Shown here one piece after another: positions 35,220 to 46,539 of a stretch of DNA of 64,000 nucleotides. The stretch's first letter is position 1. Every line of letters begins with the position of its first letter. The translations under genes were made by a program, and so were the position numbers. The notes under the pieces are model-generated. The model saw nothing but the letters and a program-made list of their open reading frames with translations, was not told the origin of the DNA and did not search any database. The stretch lies in assembly GCA_015680685.1 (NCBI GenBank), contig MNCI01026219.1, positions 719,875 to 783,874 on the forward strand, in the 5' to 3' direction. This stretch comes from Gnetum montanum (Eukaryota > Streptophyta > Gnetopsida > Gnetales > Gnetaceae).

Positions 35220-35964
35220 TGACCTAAATCGTCGGTGTGAGGTTGAAAGGGAAACAGACACCAAAATATTATCGGGTAGCTACAGCTAACTCTACCTTTG
35301 CCCGAGGGCAAGCTAGAAAAGTAAATGAAGGTAGAGTGCCTTGGATGGTCTACATGCAAATCAACTAAGGACTTCCCCGAGCGTAAGCTACGGCTAGCAC
35401 TGGGGTTATCGTAAATGATGTCTTAAAATGTGTAAATGCGCATAAAATGTAAACATGAGCCGTAAGATGTAAGATGTAAATGTAAACATAAGGCATAAAA
35501 AAATGTAAACTATAAACTAAACATAAAATGAATGTAAGAAGAAATGTAAACAGAATGTAAAATAGAAAATGGAAATAATGTTTCGTTGGAAAAAAGGAAA
35601 TGATGTATTGCTTAGAAAAGATGTGCACCGGTCAAAGCGTAGCTGCGTGTAGATGGTAGGTCAAACGTCTAGCCCCGTGGTGATGTAACATGATGATGCG
35701 ATGATGTGATGTGATGAACGTGAGAAATTATTGGATGCCAACAGTCAGGTGTTCTGAGTGCCCAAGGATTGCAAGTTCTGTCCTTTCTTAGAATTGCCAA
35801 TCTCTCCAATTTTTTTGCCTCCTTGGTTTATGTGAATTGATCGGGTATTTATAGGGTTGGGCCGGGCTCGGGCACGAAATTCAAGAATGGAATCAATGGC
35901 TAGGAGATGAGAGGAAAGTAGATCTGGTGACATGTGTCCAATGGACAATTGTGCTCGGGTTGGA

Positions 35965-36085
35965 TGCGTATTGGTGAGAGTTGGATGTGTGTTGGATAGT
36001 TGTGCATGAGTTGAATTTGTGTTGGATAGTTGTGCATGAGTTGGATTTGCGTTGGATAGTTGTGCATGAGTTGGATGTGTGTTAG
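35965..36085. repeat. 30-base tandem repeat in LTR H
   Basis: About four copies of a unit containing TAGTTGTGCATGAGTTGGA. It lies upstream of the TATA box in minus orientation, so in U3. Confidence 0.75.
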
Positions 36086-36346
36086 CAAGCTACATTCTTG
36101 ATTAGGTACATTGCATTGTACAATTTATGGGTTATTCAAGCCTATCAAAGTACATTCAATTTAGACATGAAGGCCTGACTATCCCACAAATGAAGATTTA
36201 CAATGAAATGTACAAGGAAAATTCGACCCGTCTTGCTTGAAACTTCTTTGTCCCTGAGGTTTTTGGAATTTTTTAGAATTTGAGAATTTTTTAGAATTTT
36301 TTGGAATTTTCTGCCATTTTCTGATGCTAGGAATTTTTTGAAAGTT

Positions 36347-36378
36347 GGTCACACTGGACTCATGCTGCCAGTGTGACC
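36347..36378. repeat. Hairpin in LTR H U3 next to the G insertion point
   Basis: Arms GGTCACACTGG and CCAGTGTGACC, 11 bases, perfect, with a 10-base loop, ending 7 bases before LTR1 of G. Related GTCAC...GTGACC words recur at about 58610-58655 and 58790-58850. Confidence 0.8.
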
Positions 36379-36385
36379 TGGGTGT

Positions 36386-37877
36386 TGAAACACCACAAAA
36401 TTCTAAGCTTAGTACTTCTCTAGCAAGAGTCGAGCTAAGTAATGACATTCCCCAGCATGACCAAAGCTTGAGGGCCCCACAGATAGCTTCAAACAGTAGA
36501 ACTCAACAAGAAACAGTTCCTTGGGACCCGCAAATGACCACAGTGACATTTGGTATCAAACATGGAAACTTTAGAGCTCGAGATACTTAGTTCTCACTAT
36601 GTATGCAGTATGTAGCGTATACGCCCAACACATATTCTTAGCATACACTCCCAGTGTTTACGCCCAACGTATACGCTCAGCACGCGATCTCAAAGACGAC
36701 ATGGAAATGGAACTCACAGGAACAGAGCAATTATCAGGTGTCATCATGAGCTCCAGAAAGATGAATCTTGGTCTCGACATCATATACTTTGGAGTTCATA
36801 CGCTGAGCATGTACATCCTGCACGCCCAGCATAGACGCTTAGCATATATGCCCAGCATATACATCCTGCACACCCAGCGTAGACGCCCAGCATAGGCATT
36901 TAGCGTATATGCCCAGTGTATATGCCCAGCATGGATAATGTGTACACCCAGTATACCAATCAAAGCTCTCCAAAACCATGTTAGATCAAAGCCGACCGAA
37001 CTGAACATCCACAGGCAACATTCTCGTGACATCCAAATACAAATCCAAGGGTCGAATAACTTCTTTTATTTTAGTCAAGTATGTACGCTAAGTTCACATG
37101 CCCAACATGTATACGCCGGCATATAGCACTGTACGCTAGCGTACAATAGTATACGTTGGCATACAGTACGTTGTACACTTGTAAAATTTCATTCTTTCGC
37201 ACTCAGTCAACATGCCACATGTCACCTGACCTGAAAGCCTAGCACTCCGCAGCCAATCATTCCCTCTCAGATCTAAGTCTAACATCTAAACCCGTATAAA
37301 AATCCAAATTTTTAACTAGATCGAGGCAGGGGAAAGAACTAAAGGCATCTTGGAAAAAATTGGGGAAGACCACACTCAATAAATTGAGAACCCTGCATCC
37401 TATATGCTAGATTTCAACTCTATACACTGAACATACAGCCTCTACACTATGCCTGCAATCTGAACCAGCATGCTGCCATACCCTTGCATTCATCGAGGCT
37501 CTTCATCCACCTTGTGTTACATCCACAACTGCATTAAGACCGACACATTGTAACTTCCATTATGCAATGACATTGCCACATTTTTTCTAAGATTTGTTAT
37601 AGTTTTATCGTTCATTCTTGTATGCTCATCGTTTACGTTCTTGTACGGTTATGCTCAGTTTTACATTAGTTAGGATGTTTACACATAACCCGACGTACAA
37701 TATATCGATATACTCTCGGGGAAATCCTTGTCTGATCCACGTGCAGACCACTCGAGGTACTCTACCTTCGTTAATTCCAGCTTGCCCTCAAGTGAAGGTA
37801 GGGTCTTCTGTGCTTATCCGGGGATCTCCTAGTCTCTGTTTCATTCTAGCCAGAGACCGATGATTTTGGATAGTACA
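36386..37877 (+). repeat. LTR1 of element G
   Basis: TGAAACACC to TAGTACA, 1492 bases. TATA TATAAAAAT at 37295-37303. The U3 (36600-36960) is full of GCGTATACGC-type words. It is followed by the PBS-like TGGTGCTAGAAGGAGGG. Confidence 0.85.
37295..37303 (+). promoter_or_regulatory. TATA box of LTR1 of G
   Basis: TATAAAAAT after CTAAACCCG; the same context is found in LTR2 (40239) and LTR3 (57868). Confidence 0.7.
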
Positions 37878-37901
37878 GAAAATGGTGCTAGAAGGAGGGC
37901 C

Positions 37902-38010
37902 TCAAACTGGCATCATGACAGTAAATTGATACCATAGCTCGTCTTGGCATCATGATGGTAAACTGATACCATAGCTCATCCTAGCATCATGATGATAAAT
38001 TGATATCATA
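37902..38010 (+). repeat. 37-base minisatellite, G 3' UTR type (short array)
   Basis: Three units around GGTAAACTGATACC and CATAGCTCRTCCT; then looser TAAACT units follow. Confidence 0.8.
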
Positions 38011-39239
38011 GAATTTCTGCAATGACAATAAACTAGCACCTATCTGGTACGACATCAAACTGCCACAGTCTCATCCGCCAGAGTCCGCTAAGACTATAAA
38101 CTGGTTTGCCTCTTCATAGTCCACCATGACTATAAACTAGCATTGTACCGTCTACTACGACAATAAACTGGCAACGTTCAATGGGTTATGATGTAAAACT
38201 AACCCATGATAGTCTGCTACAACTATAAACTGGTAGCTTCATCTCTAGTCTCTCGATTTGTGGCTGCATTCAAACTTCATCAAAGCCGCTGCCTCACTCA
38301 CCATCAGCCAATCCTGACAACATGGCTGCTATTCTTATACAGTGCCTGAAATTTCATCAGTTGCCTGAATTTCATCAGTTGCTGTTGAAGTCTAGGTTTG
38401 CTTACTCGCTCATGGTTTTCTTGCCTCCTTGGAGTTGTGTTTGCAGGATGACACTCAGATGTGTTCGTGCAAGAATGCACTCCATCACAGTAGCAAGGTA
38501 AGACGTTGTTCATAACACACGTGACAAGACTAATCAAGCTATTCACTAGTACATCTCTTGTTACATATACCGCCTATCCCTCAATAGTTTCCACTTAGTT
38601 ATGTCTCGAACACACCGAGTGCAGCCTGAAACATTGAACACATTGTCGCATACTGCACCACTCTTGAGCAGTTGCAACCCACAACATGGCATCTGAACAT
38701 GCACCAAAAAAAAAGAGCAAAGAGCAAAATTAGCCACAAGACCCTTGGCACTTCCCATAAGCCCCAGGTGGGGAGGCAATTGTCTTGACAGCAAACGCTC
38801 ATGTCTAAAACAATCAAGTAACATCTCGTTGTATGGCTTTGGCTCTCCGTCAACAGGTTCCCTTGAAACACTAAATAAAGGCCCTATTCCTCCAAAGAAC
38901 GCAACACATCATCATGTGGCTTTGGTTGTGCCAACAAGTCCTCTCAAACACTAAACAAGGATCTTGTTCCACCAAAGGACATACATCACATGTCTCGATG
39001 ACAAGTCTGCCAAAAAATGGCTATTGACAAGGATCAGCATGACCTGTATACATACCAGAACATTCCCTTGACCGTGCACAATCCCTTGAGCAACTACCAA
39101 TCCCCGCAATTTCCATTTCCCCATCTAGCTACAAACTTCATCTTTCCAATCCCATGTACTACTGAACATGGTACGATGACGTCTAGCCAGGTGCCAAAGA
39201 ACAATGTTTCTACCAAGTTGCTTGTGGTGTTTTGTACTT

Positions 39240-39284
39240 CTTTGTTGATGCTTTTTAGGTTGATTCCTCGAAGCATCAACAAAG
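39240..39284 (+). promoter_or_regulatory. Stem-loop just before the polypurine tract (LTR2 side)
   Basis: Arms CTTTGTTGATGCTT and AAGCATCAACAAAG, 14 bases, perfect, 17-base loop; the 3' arm runs into the polypurine tract AAAGAGGGGC. It has a counterpart at 56918-56962. Confidence 0.75.
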
Positions 39285-39293
39285 AGGGGCCAA

Positions 39294-40821
39294 TGAAACA
39301 CCACAAAATTATGAGCTTAGTACTTCTCCAGCAAGAGTCGAGCTAAGTCATGACATTCCCCAACATGACCAAAGCTTGAGGGCCCCACAGACAGCTTCAA
39401 ACAATAGAACTCAATAAGAAATAGTTCCCCGGGACCTGCAAAAGACCACGGCGACATCTGGTATCAAACATTGCAACTTCAGAGCTCGAGATACTTAGTT
39501 CTCACTACGTATGTAGTATGCAGCATATACGCCCATCGTATACGCCCAACACATATTCTCAGCGTACACTCCTAGTGTTTACGCACAGCGTATATGCTTA
39601 GCACGCGATCTCAAAGACGACATGGAAATGGCACTCACAGGAATAGAGCAATTATTAGGTGTCATCATGAGCTCTAGAAAGACGAATCTTGGTCTCGACA
39701 ATCACATACTTTGAAGTTCATATGTTGAGCATGTACATCTTGCATGCCCAGCGTATACGCCCAGCATGTACATCCTGCACACCCAGCGTAGACGCCCAGC
39801 ATGTACATCCTGCACACCCAGTGTAGACGCCCAGCATAGGCGTTCAGCGTATACGCCCAGCATATACGCCAGGCATGGACAATGTGTACACCCAGTATAC
39901 CAATCAAAGCTCTCTAGAACCGTGTCAGATCAAAGCCGATCGAGCTGAACATCCACAGGCAACATTCTCGTGACATCCGAATACAAATCTGAGGGTCGAA
40001 TGACTTCTTTTATTTCAGTCAAGTTTGTACGCTAAGTTCAGATGCCCAACATGTATATGCTGGCGTATAGCACTGTACGCTAGCGTACAACAGTATATGC
40101 TGGCATACAATACGCTGTACACTTGTGAAATTTCATTCTTTTGCACTCGGTCAATGTGCCACATGTCACCTGACCCGAGAGCCCAGCACTTCGCAGCCAA
40201 TCATTCCCTATTAGATCCGAGTCTAATGTCTAAACCTGTATAAAAATCTTGATTTTTAACCAGATCGAGGCAGGGGAAAGAACTAAAGGCATCTTGGCAA
40301 AAATCGGGGAAGACCACACTAGGCAAATTGAGAACCCTACATCCTATACGTTGGACTTCAACCTTGCACACTGAACATACAGCCTCTACGCTATGCCTGC
40401 AATCTGAACCAGCACGCTGCCACACCCTTGCATTAACTGGGGCTCTTCGTTTGCCTTGTGTCACATCCACAATTGCGTTAAGACCGACGCATTGTAACTT
40501 CCATTATGCAATGACATTGCTACATTTTTGCTAAGATTTGTTACAGTTTTATCGTTCATTCTTGTATGCTCATCATTTACGTTCTTGTACATTTATGCTT
40601 AGTTTTACATTAGTTACACTGTTTACACATAACCCGGCGTACAATATATTGGTATACGCTCGGGGAAATCCTTGTCTGAGCCGTGTGCAGACCACTCGAG
40701 GTACTCTACCTTCATTAATTCTAGCTTGCCCTTAAGCAAAGGTAGGGTCTTCTGTGCTTGTCCGGAGATCTCCTGATCTCTGTTTCATTCCAGTTGGAGA
40801 CTGATGATTTCGGACAGTACT
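39294..40821 (+). repeat. LTR2 of element G
   Basis: TGAAACACC to CAGTACT (terminal A replaced by T), 1528 bases. TATA at 40239-40247. It is longer than LTR1 and LTR3, mainly because a roughly 36-base U3 unit (CATGTACATCCTGCACRCCC core, about 39750-39820) has one extra copy. It serves as 5' LTR of the full body and 3' LTR of the deleted body. Confidence 0.85.
40239..40247 (+). promoter_or_regulatory. TATA box of LTR2 of G
   Basis: TATAAAAAT; the presumed promoter for the full-length G transcript. Confidence 0.7.
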
Positions 40822-40826
40822 AAAAA

Positions 40827-40844
40827 TGGCGCTAGAAGGAGGGC
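40827..40844 (+). other. Primer-binding site of element G
   Basis: TGGCGCTAGAAGGAGGGC, five bases after the LTR. It differs from the tRNA-Asp type of the Athila-like elements; the tRNA was not assigned with confidence. Confidence 0.65.
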
Positions 40845-40969
40845 CTCAAATTGCTTAAACTTACTGTGATCTCATACCCTGATCCTCCCATATTCACGTC
40901 GCATTGACACTAAACCCAACTCTAAAATTGCCGGATCTGCCCCCCGTTCTACAGAATTCCCAGCGTCTA

Positions 40970-41470
40970 CACGCTACTTAGTCTACGCTGTACGCTGTAG
41001 ACTCTGTCTACGCTGCCTAGTAGACCTCTACGTTGTACGCCATAGACTCTATCTACACGCTACCGAGTCTACACTATACGTTGTAGACTCTGTCTACACT
41101 GCCCAGTAGACCTCTATGCTGTACGCTGTAGACTCTATCTACACGCTGCCCAGTCTACGCTGTACGTTGTAAGCTCTGTCTACGTTGTTTAGGAGACCTC
41201 TACGCTATACGCTGTAGACTCTATCTATGCTACTCAGCCTACCTGTACGCCGTAGACTCTATCTGCACGCTACCTAGTCTACGTTGTGCGCTGTAGACTC
41301 TATCTACGCTGCTTAGCAACCCTGTATGCTCTACGTTATACCTTGTACGCTCTACACTGTACCTTGCACGCTGTACACTGTACCCTGTACACTGTATGCC
41401 GTACGCTATACCCTATACGCTATACGCTGCACACTATATGCTGCAAACTATACGCTGCAAACTTAAGTAT
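40970..41470 (+). repeat. Leader repeat array of element G
   Basis: Between the PBS and gag. TACGCTGTA, GTAGACTCT and CAGTAGACCTCT words alternate in a roughly 85-90 base higher-order unit to about 41325, then shorter TACRCTGTACC units to 41460. The frame upstream of the gag ATG is open through the second part, but its product would be low complexity. Confidence 0.8.
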
Positions 41471-41534
41471 ACACTCTGATAAGTATACTAACTTCATATC
41501 CTTGCCACCGTCCTATACTCACTACAGCTTCACC

Positions 41535-43737
41535 ATGAACATTGAGAACCCCAATGCTTCAACCAAGTCTATTACGGATATCGTAGGCCCCATTGTTGTT
41601 CAACAACCCATAGTACAACCAATGGTAGGACCTCGTCGGTCGCTCAGACTGCAAGGGAGGAACTTGTCATTTAACATTATACCCCAGGAGCAATACAATT
41701 TCATATGCATAAAAATACAAGCTGGCTTAGCAGTGGATCAAACTGAAATGGAGGTTAAAAGACAATACGAATTGTTTCACAGGGGAGGACATGAGTTCAT
41801 CCCTTCACCGTATGACATCATCCCTCTCCCAGAGCACTACTCTGAGCTCATCTCTCAGCTCCTACTACTAAAGAGTCAGCCTCTGGACCATTCTGTGACA
41901 AATCCTAAATTGGAAGAGGAGGATGACTTCGCAGCTCAGCCCGAGCACAAAGATTCGTACCACACCCTCAGCCCGCAAACTTATGTAAACCCATTGTTTC
42001 ACCCATTCACGGGTGAAACTACATCCCTCCAGCCATTCAAGATCACTCAAGCACATGTGCCTCAACAAGAGGTATCCACTCTCATCCCCACTCCTCCAGT
42101 GACCGATGTGCAAGTCAATACGCTTCCCCTCGCAATTCCTCCTGCTGCCATAGTACCCCCATTCTTACAAATACAACCTCCTCAAAATAATGCAGGACTA
42201 ACCTTCCTGCCTTGAGTGATCGGGATGCCGCATGTGATACCGGCTTCTACATCCGCTCACTACATATCGCTGATCCAAACCCAAGGAGCACCCCTTACAA
42301 ATGTAACACAACAAGTTCAGGGTGTCCCTATACAAAGCATGACCAGGTAATGGGCTACGATTGCTACTCAACCGCATCAACCCCCTCACTATAATGTACC
42401 ACCTCACACAATTTTACCCGCTAACATCTCACAATTACAACCGCAACAACAACAATAATCCCTTACCTACAATATGCCATCCCTACTACCACCCACCGCA
42501 AATATTCTGCAAGTACAATCTCCAACCACATAACTTTCTTCCTTCCAGCCCACTGTCCAACAATCTAATTTGTATACTGTACAACACCAACAACCTACTA
42601 TCTTACCTAGTGCCCAGGACTGGGCTGATGTCAAAAAGCTAATGCAGGAGCCAATTGACGAGGTCAAACACCTCAAAACAGCCACTGATGAAGAGCTTAA
42701 GGTAGTGGACTTCTATCATGATGACCCTATCAGCTCTTCAATTCCACCTCTGACGTTACCCAAGGGTGTATCCTTACCCACGCTGACTAAGTACAATGGG
42801 GAGATAGACCCCAACACTCACCTTATAACATTTAGATTAGAGTGCGTGCTACTTTGGGCATGGCCACATGCCATTCTATGAGTGTTCCCTATGTCCCTCG
42901 TAGGGAGGGCACTTGATTGGTATCAGGCCTTGCCCCGAAACTCAATATCCTCTCTAGAAGACTTGATACACCAATTTGTTACAGGTTCAAATATAACTTG
43001 AAGCCTAAAGCAACACTCAATAGCCTTATATAGGTCAAGCAAGTACCACTTGAACCTGTCCAAAAATTTATCCAACGGTGGAGTGCGGCCGTCAACGAGC
43101 TCCACGAGCCTATTCCGGAGACGTATCTCCTTACCATCTTAAAAGGGGCCATCAACGATTTTGTCAAATCCAAACTATGTTATCTCAATGAACACACCAT
43201 TAGTCAAGCATTTGTACAGATCAAGAACATTGAGGAGGCAGCCCAAAATAGCCACGACCCTGCATATTCAACCTTTAAGAATCAACATAATAAGAAAGAC
43301 AAAGAAAAGGCTAAAACAACTATAGTGGCAGTAGTGGAAACACAACAAGCGAACACGAGACAACAAAGAAAACCACCTGCTGCCCTTGCTAATTACACTA
43401 AACCCGCTCTTGTGATGGCACCTGAATCATCTACATCACAAAATCCCACGTCGAGTCATATGAGAAACTTTGAGAGGAAGGACCCCTCTCAATATACGCA
43501 GTTGGCCATGAAACCATCACAACTATTCGACCAACTCTTGAAGGCCAGATTGATGAAACATAAACAGTTGTCCCCCATGGTGATCCAAAGACATGATCGA
43601 TTCTGTCAATTGGTTCAAAACCCAAGCCTGGCAACTCCAGATGAACCCCCGGTTTCGAAAGGCTTTAGAATGGATCGTTTTTGTGATTATCATCAATGTA
43701 ATGGGCATGGCACTGATTATTGTTTCACCTTAAAATA
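41535..43737 (+). pseudogene. gag of element G (Tat type)
   Basis: ATG 41535 follows the leader array; it is chosen because upstream codons are repeat-derived. One frame runs to about 42980 with stops at 42213, 42350 and near 42455; a frameshift near 42980 follows, then one frame through protease. Domains: basic patch RRSLRLQGR; a Pro/Gln-rich middle; the Gag core (FPMSLVGRALDWYQALP near 42888-42940, then FIQRWSAAVNELHEPIPETY in the shifted frame); and a knuckle of the form CX2HX4HX4C (CDYHQCNGHGTDYC, about 43680-43722), the type usual in Tat Gag. Confidence 0.8.
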
Positions 43738-44779
43738 AGATATCCAACAGATGATCAACAGAGGTCAAATCACTTTTAATGAAGCCAACCTAGTCCAACC
43801 ACAGAACCAGGCCATGGGTGTATATAAAGATCCTCTAAATACTAAAGAAGAACCGTACGTAATTAACACCATCTACTGCGATAACGAACTGGAAACACCT
43901 AGGATTAACACCGTCCATTCTGATCATGAGCAGGAAATGCCTAAGAAACCATTTGTAGTGCATATTCCATCCACTATACAAGCACCTGTGCCTCAACCAT
44001 CATACTTCCCACAAAAGCCTTATGTCATCTGAATACCCCCTGCCGTAGCAACTCCTATCATACCACCATGTTAAAAATCATACTTTGTGCACATACCTCC
44101 CGCCACTACTACTGCAAACATACAATCACCTCCTACTCGGCCCACTCCCTACGTAGTCTGAATACCACCTATGATTGCAACTACAGAGGTACAACCTCTA
44201 GCTGGGCCACCTCCATATGTTGTCAAGATACCCAAACGGCCTGATGACCACCAATCATCCACGCCGCAAGCACAGAATAAATCGACCCCCTATGTCGTTA
44301 GGATTCCCAGCTAGCCTGATGCTCAACCTCATTCAACCGTCCAACCACAATCCCACCCCACTCCATATGTTGTACAGATTCTAGAACAACCTGAGATTTT
44401 GAAACCAACAGTTCCCCCATGTCACACACGAGAATGCCTAGTAGATAGGCTTACATGGGAATGCTTAGAGAAGGAATGCCAACGACTGGCCTTAGGACCT
44501 CCCAAGCCTACCCTGCTAAATGTGATACCCATGACATCATCCAACAATAAACCAAGCATAAGCCACGAGGGTGAAGCATCAGGAGAGCATGATATGTCTA
44601 AATCAACAGCTGTGAATAAAAATGATAAACCAACCACGCATGAGATAAAATTGTTGGGCCTGATGGACCAAATAACTACCAACAAACATACGCCCAATAG
44701 TAGAGATTTAGCAATGGCTCTAACACAGATCACATAGGCACTTAAACAAAAAAATACCTCATTAAGCTTATACGACCTG
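43738..44779 (+). pseudogene. Gag-protease linker with repeated PYVV motif
   Basis: Same frame as the end of gag. About seven degenerate copies of a PYVVxIP motif lie between 43950 and 44385 (KPFVVHIP, KPYVI, KSYFVHIP, TPYVV, PPYVVKIP, TPYVVRIP, TPYVVQIL), each followed by a Pro/Gln-rich spacer of roughly 15-30 codons. Stops interrupt it (near 44030, 44071, 44159, 44312, 44735). Then comes a charged stretch (44399-44737). Its role is unknown; it may be a spacer or a binding array. Confidence 0.7.
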
Positions 44780-45748
44780 GTGTTAACCTCTCAAACCCAT
44801 CGTGAAGCCTTAGTGCGCATGTTGACATCCATCCCAGTAAGCGAAGACTTACCCCCGAACGAACCTTCGATTCATGCGGTCATGTATTCGCCTCAAGGAT
44901 TGACTCCTAAGCCACTAAGCTTCCACAATGACAACATCCAAATGGATGAAAAAATGGGAGAAGTGACAACCACACCTATGTTCATAACGATACGAATAAA
45001 TCAATTCAAGATACATAGAGTGAATGTAGATGATGGAGATGCTACAAACGTAGTACCTTATCCCATTGTCAAACAATTAGGACTTACGGAGCTAATTAGA
45101 CCAACCATGACCATGTGTTTAAAATCGTTCAGTGGATCGCGTGTGGTAGTTAAAGGCACCATGACTCTAGATTTTATAGCGGGGGATCAATTCCCCACAT
45201 CTACTAACTTTGTAGTCATCGATGAAATGCCAGGGTTCAATTTAATATTGGGAAGGCCCTGGTTAGCCCAACTAAGAGCAGTCTCTTCCTCCATACACCA
45301 AGAGATTCACCTGCCTTATGAAGGTGGTGAAATCATTATACACGGGGAGGCGGCTACACCTACCATCTCATCATATACAGATATGGATCAAGGTTCAGAG
45401 GTTAAGCTTGAAGAGACTAAACAAGATGACATAAATGAACAACAAAATTGCATGCAACTAGCAAGCAAAAATCTCTTAAATGCAAAGAAAAATTTACCCA
45501 ACATAGAAATACTTGGGCCTGAAATTGTACATACACCGCCTAACCTAGAAACTACCATAAATGTAGAGACTACAGTACATGCAGAAACACCAAAAAATAC
45601 TAATGTGGGAACTGTTCCATCAGACGTTCCTTGGGCTGAATCACCATTCAATGTGATCAATCAAGGAGACGTTGAATATAAAATCATACCCGTTAATGCT
45701 TTTCCTAATGTTAAAATGAAGAAAATTAAAAAATTACGAAGTCAATAA
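44780..45748 (+). CDS. Protease region of element G (322 codons open)
   Basis: Tat-type retropepsin. VNVDDGDATNVVPYPIVKQLG near 45022-45085 takes the place of the usual DGGSS-like active site; the expected Gly-Ser context is altered, so activity is doubtful. GTMTLDFIAGD and FNLILGRPWL (about 45238-45264) follow, typical of the family. The C-terminal tail (VEYKIIPVNAFP) is shared with element H (EYKIIPICPAP). It ends at TAA 45746-45748, a few bases before a minisatellite, and RT is not continuous with it. The first ATG here is internal to the polyprotein. Confidence 0.85.
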   Translation: MLTSQTHREALVRMLTSIPVSEDLPPNEPSIHAVMYSPQGLTPKPLSFHNDNIQMDEKMGEVTTTPMFITIRINQFKIHRVNVDDGDATNVVPYPIVKQLGLTELIRPTMTMCLKSFSGSRVVVKGTMTLDFIAGDQFPTSTNFVVIDEMPGFNLILGRPWLAQLRAVSSSIHQEIHLPYEGGEIIIHGEAATPTISSYTDMDQGSEVKLEETKQDDINEQQNCMQLASKNLLNAKKNLPNIEILGPEIVHTPPNLETTINVETTVHAETPKNTNVGTVPSDVPWAESPFNVINQGDVEYKIIPVNAFPNVKMKKIKKLRSQ

Positions 45749-45754
45749 ACGACA

Positions 45755-45965
45755 TCCAAGTTCGAAACGATGATAAACTACCTCCCCCATCTGAAATGAC
45801 GTTAAACTATCACATGTCCGCAATGACATAACACTAGTCATGATCAGAAATGGTCAGTGTACCAAGAAATCCACCAACGTCACCTGAAACTCCCCTTATT
45901 TACACATGGCCTGAAATGTTCTTAAACTAGCACATGGGTCCCGAAATGGCCTTAAACTAAACCAT
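45755..45965 (+). repeat. Degenerate TAAACT minisatellite after protease
   Basis: Units around GAAATGRCSTTAAACTA occur near 45765, 45790, 45922 and 45950. The same array type follows protease in H (63500-63735, minus). No gene is seen in it. Confidence 0.7.
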
Positions 45966-46199
45966 CTGCTTACGCCATGTTTTTTCTTGCAAATTCAAGT
46001 TCATTGTTTGAATTTATGCTTATATTTAATTTTTCTTCACATTTTCCTTTTCACAATTATCCTTTGATTATAATTACATTCCTACTTGCATTCCCACTCT
46101 GTGCATTGCATTTAAACAACAAAACAAACCAAAACATTTTACATTGCCGCATCGTGTTTACATGTAAACTCAAAATTCACAACAAAAAAATATATGTGG

Positions 46200-46342
46200 A
46201 AATATATATACATGTAGTGATATACAGTTAGACAAGTACAATGGTTAATTGATTCCATTCATCAGTGCAATACAACTCAATGCAAAACATTCAATTTACG
46301 ATTCATGTTGACATATGAGCCGAGATGATTTCAAAGTCAAAA
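46200..46342 (-). terminator. Putative 3' end region of the antisense gene
   Basis: After the stop, the minus strand holds TTGTATTG, AATCAATTAA and TGTATATATATT-type words, the AT-rich context of plant polyadenylation sites. No exact site can be assigned. Confidence 0.4.
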
Positions 46343-46444
46343 TTAAACATTAGGGGTGGGAGGGTTGTCCCCTTTAGACCCGTCGGCACCATGGGTCCCC
46401 ACTCTGCTGGGGCCACCTTCTTGAACCTCATTGTCACCTCGAAC
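46343..46444 (-). CDS. Antisense gene exon 8
   Basis: Begins after TTTTATAG and reads 33 codons rich in Gly, Asp and Pro (RGDNEVQEGGPSRVG), ending at TAA. Phase 0 fits the end of exon 7. The 64-codon ATG frame at 46497 is a shadow. Confidence 0.65.
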   Translation of the reverse strand, partial: VRGDNEVQEGGPSRVGTHGADGSKGDNPPTPNV

Positions 46445-46539
46445 CTATAAAATGCAAAAGAAATAGTCAACACAAGAACAAAAGAGAAAACTCTCAAACA
46501 TTACTCAACGAAAAAATTTCATAACAAAAAAATGCTTAT

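Larger units (their letters stand above)
35220..36385 (-). repeat. 3' LTR of element H, inner part (U5, R and part of U3)
   Basis: On the minus strand it reads from the G insertion point towards U5 and ends ATTTAGGTCA at 35220. The U5 part (35255-35375) matches LTR G (CTCGGGGAARTCCTT, ACTCTACCTTCATT, AGCTTGCCC). TATA is on the minus strand near 35849 (CCCTATAAATACCC). Contains a roughly 30-base tandem repeat (35965-36085; GTGCATGAGTTGGATTT) and a hairpin (36347-36378). Its other part lies at 58452-58947, making about 1660 bases in all. Confidence 0.75.
37878..39293 (+). mobile_element. Internal-deletion derivative of G: PBS joined to 3' UTR
   Basis: After the PBS-like site (37883) comes GGGCCTCAAACTGG, then the 37-base minisatellite (37902-38010), TAAACTRG-type irregular repeats (to about 38260), the 3' UTR and the PPT (39279-39293). 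It matches 55446-56971, so gag, protease, the antisense gene and pol are all missing. Short conserved frames on either strand are treated as UTR chance frames. A direct duplication of about 80 bases lies at 38820-38985. Confidence 0.75.

Noticed and set aside
35365-35628. 87-codon hydrophobic minus-strand frame
   Set aside because: Lies in U5/R of LTR H with AT-rich repeats (AAATGTAAAC); chance frame.
35900-36088. Minus-strand frame with repeated QLMHNYPTQI text
   Set aside because: Produced by the 30-base tandem repeat in LTR H U3; no sign of translation.
38745-38954. 69-codon frame conserved at 56423
   Set aside because: Both lie in 3' UTRs of closely related copies, so similarity needs no coding; H does not keep it.
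41286-41534. Upstream extension of the G gag frame
   Set aside because: The 83 codons are repeat-derived (Leu/Tyr/Thr/Cys words from the leader array); the ATG at 41535 is the natural start.
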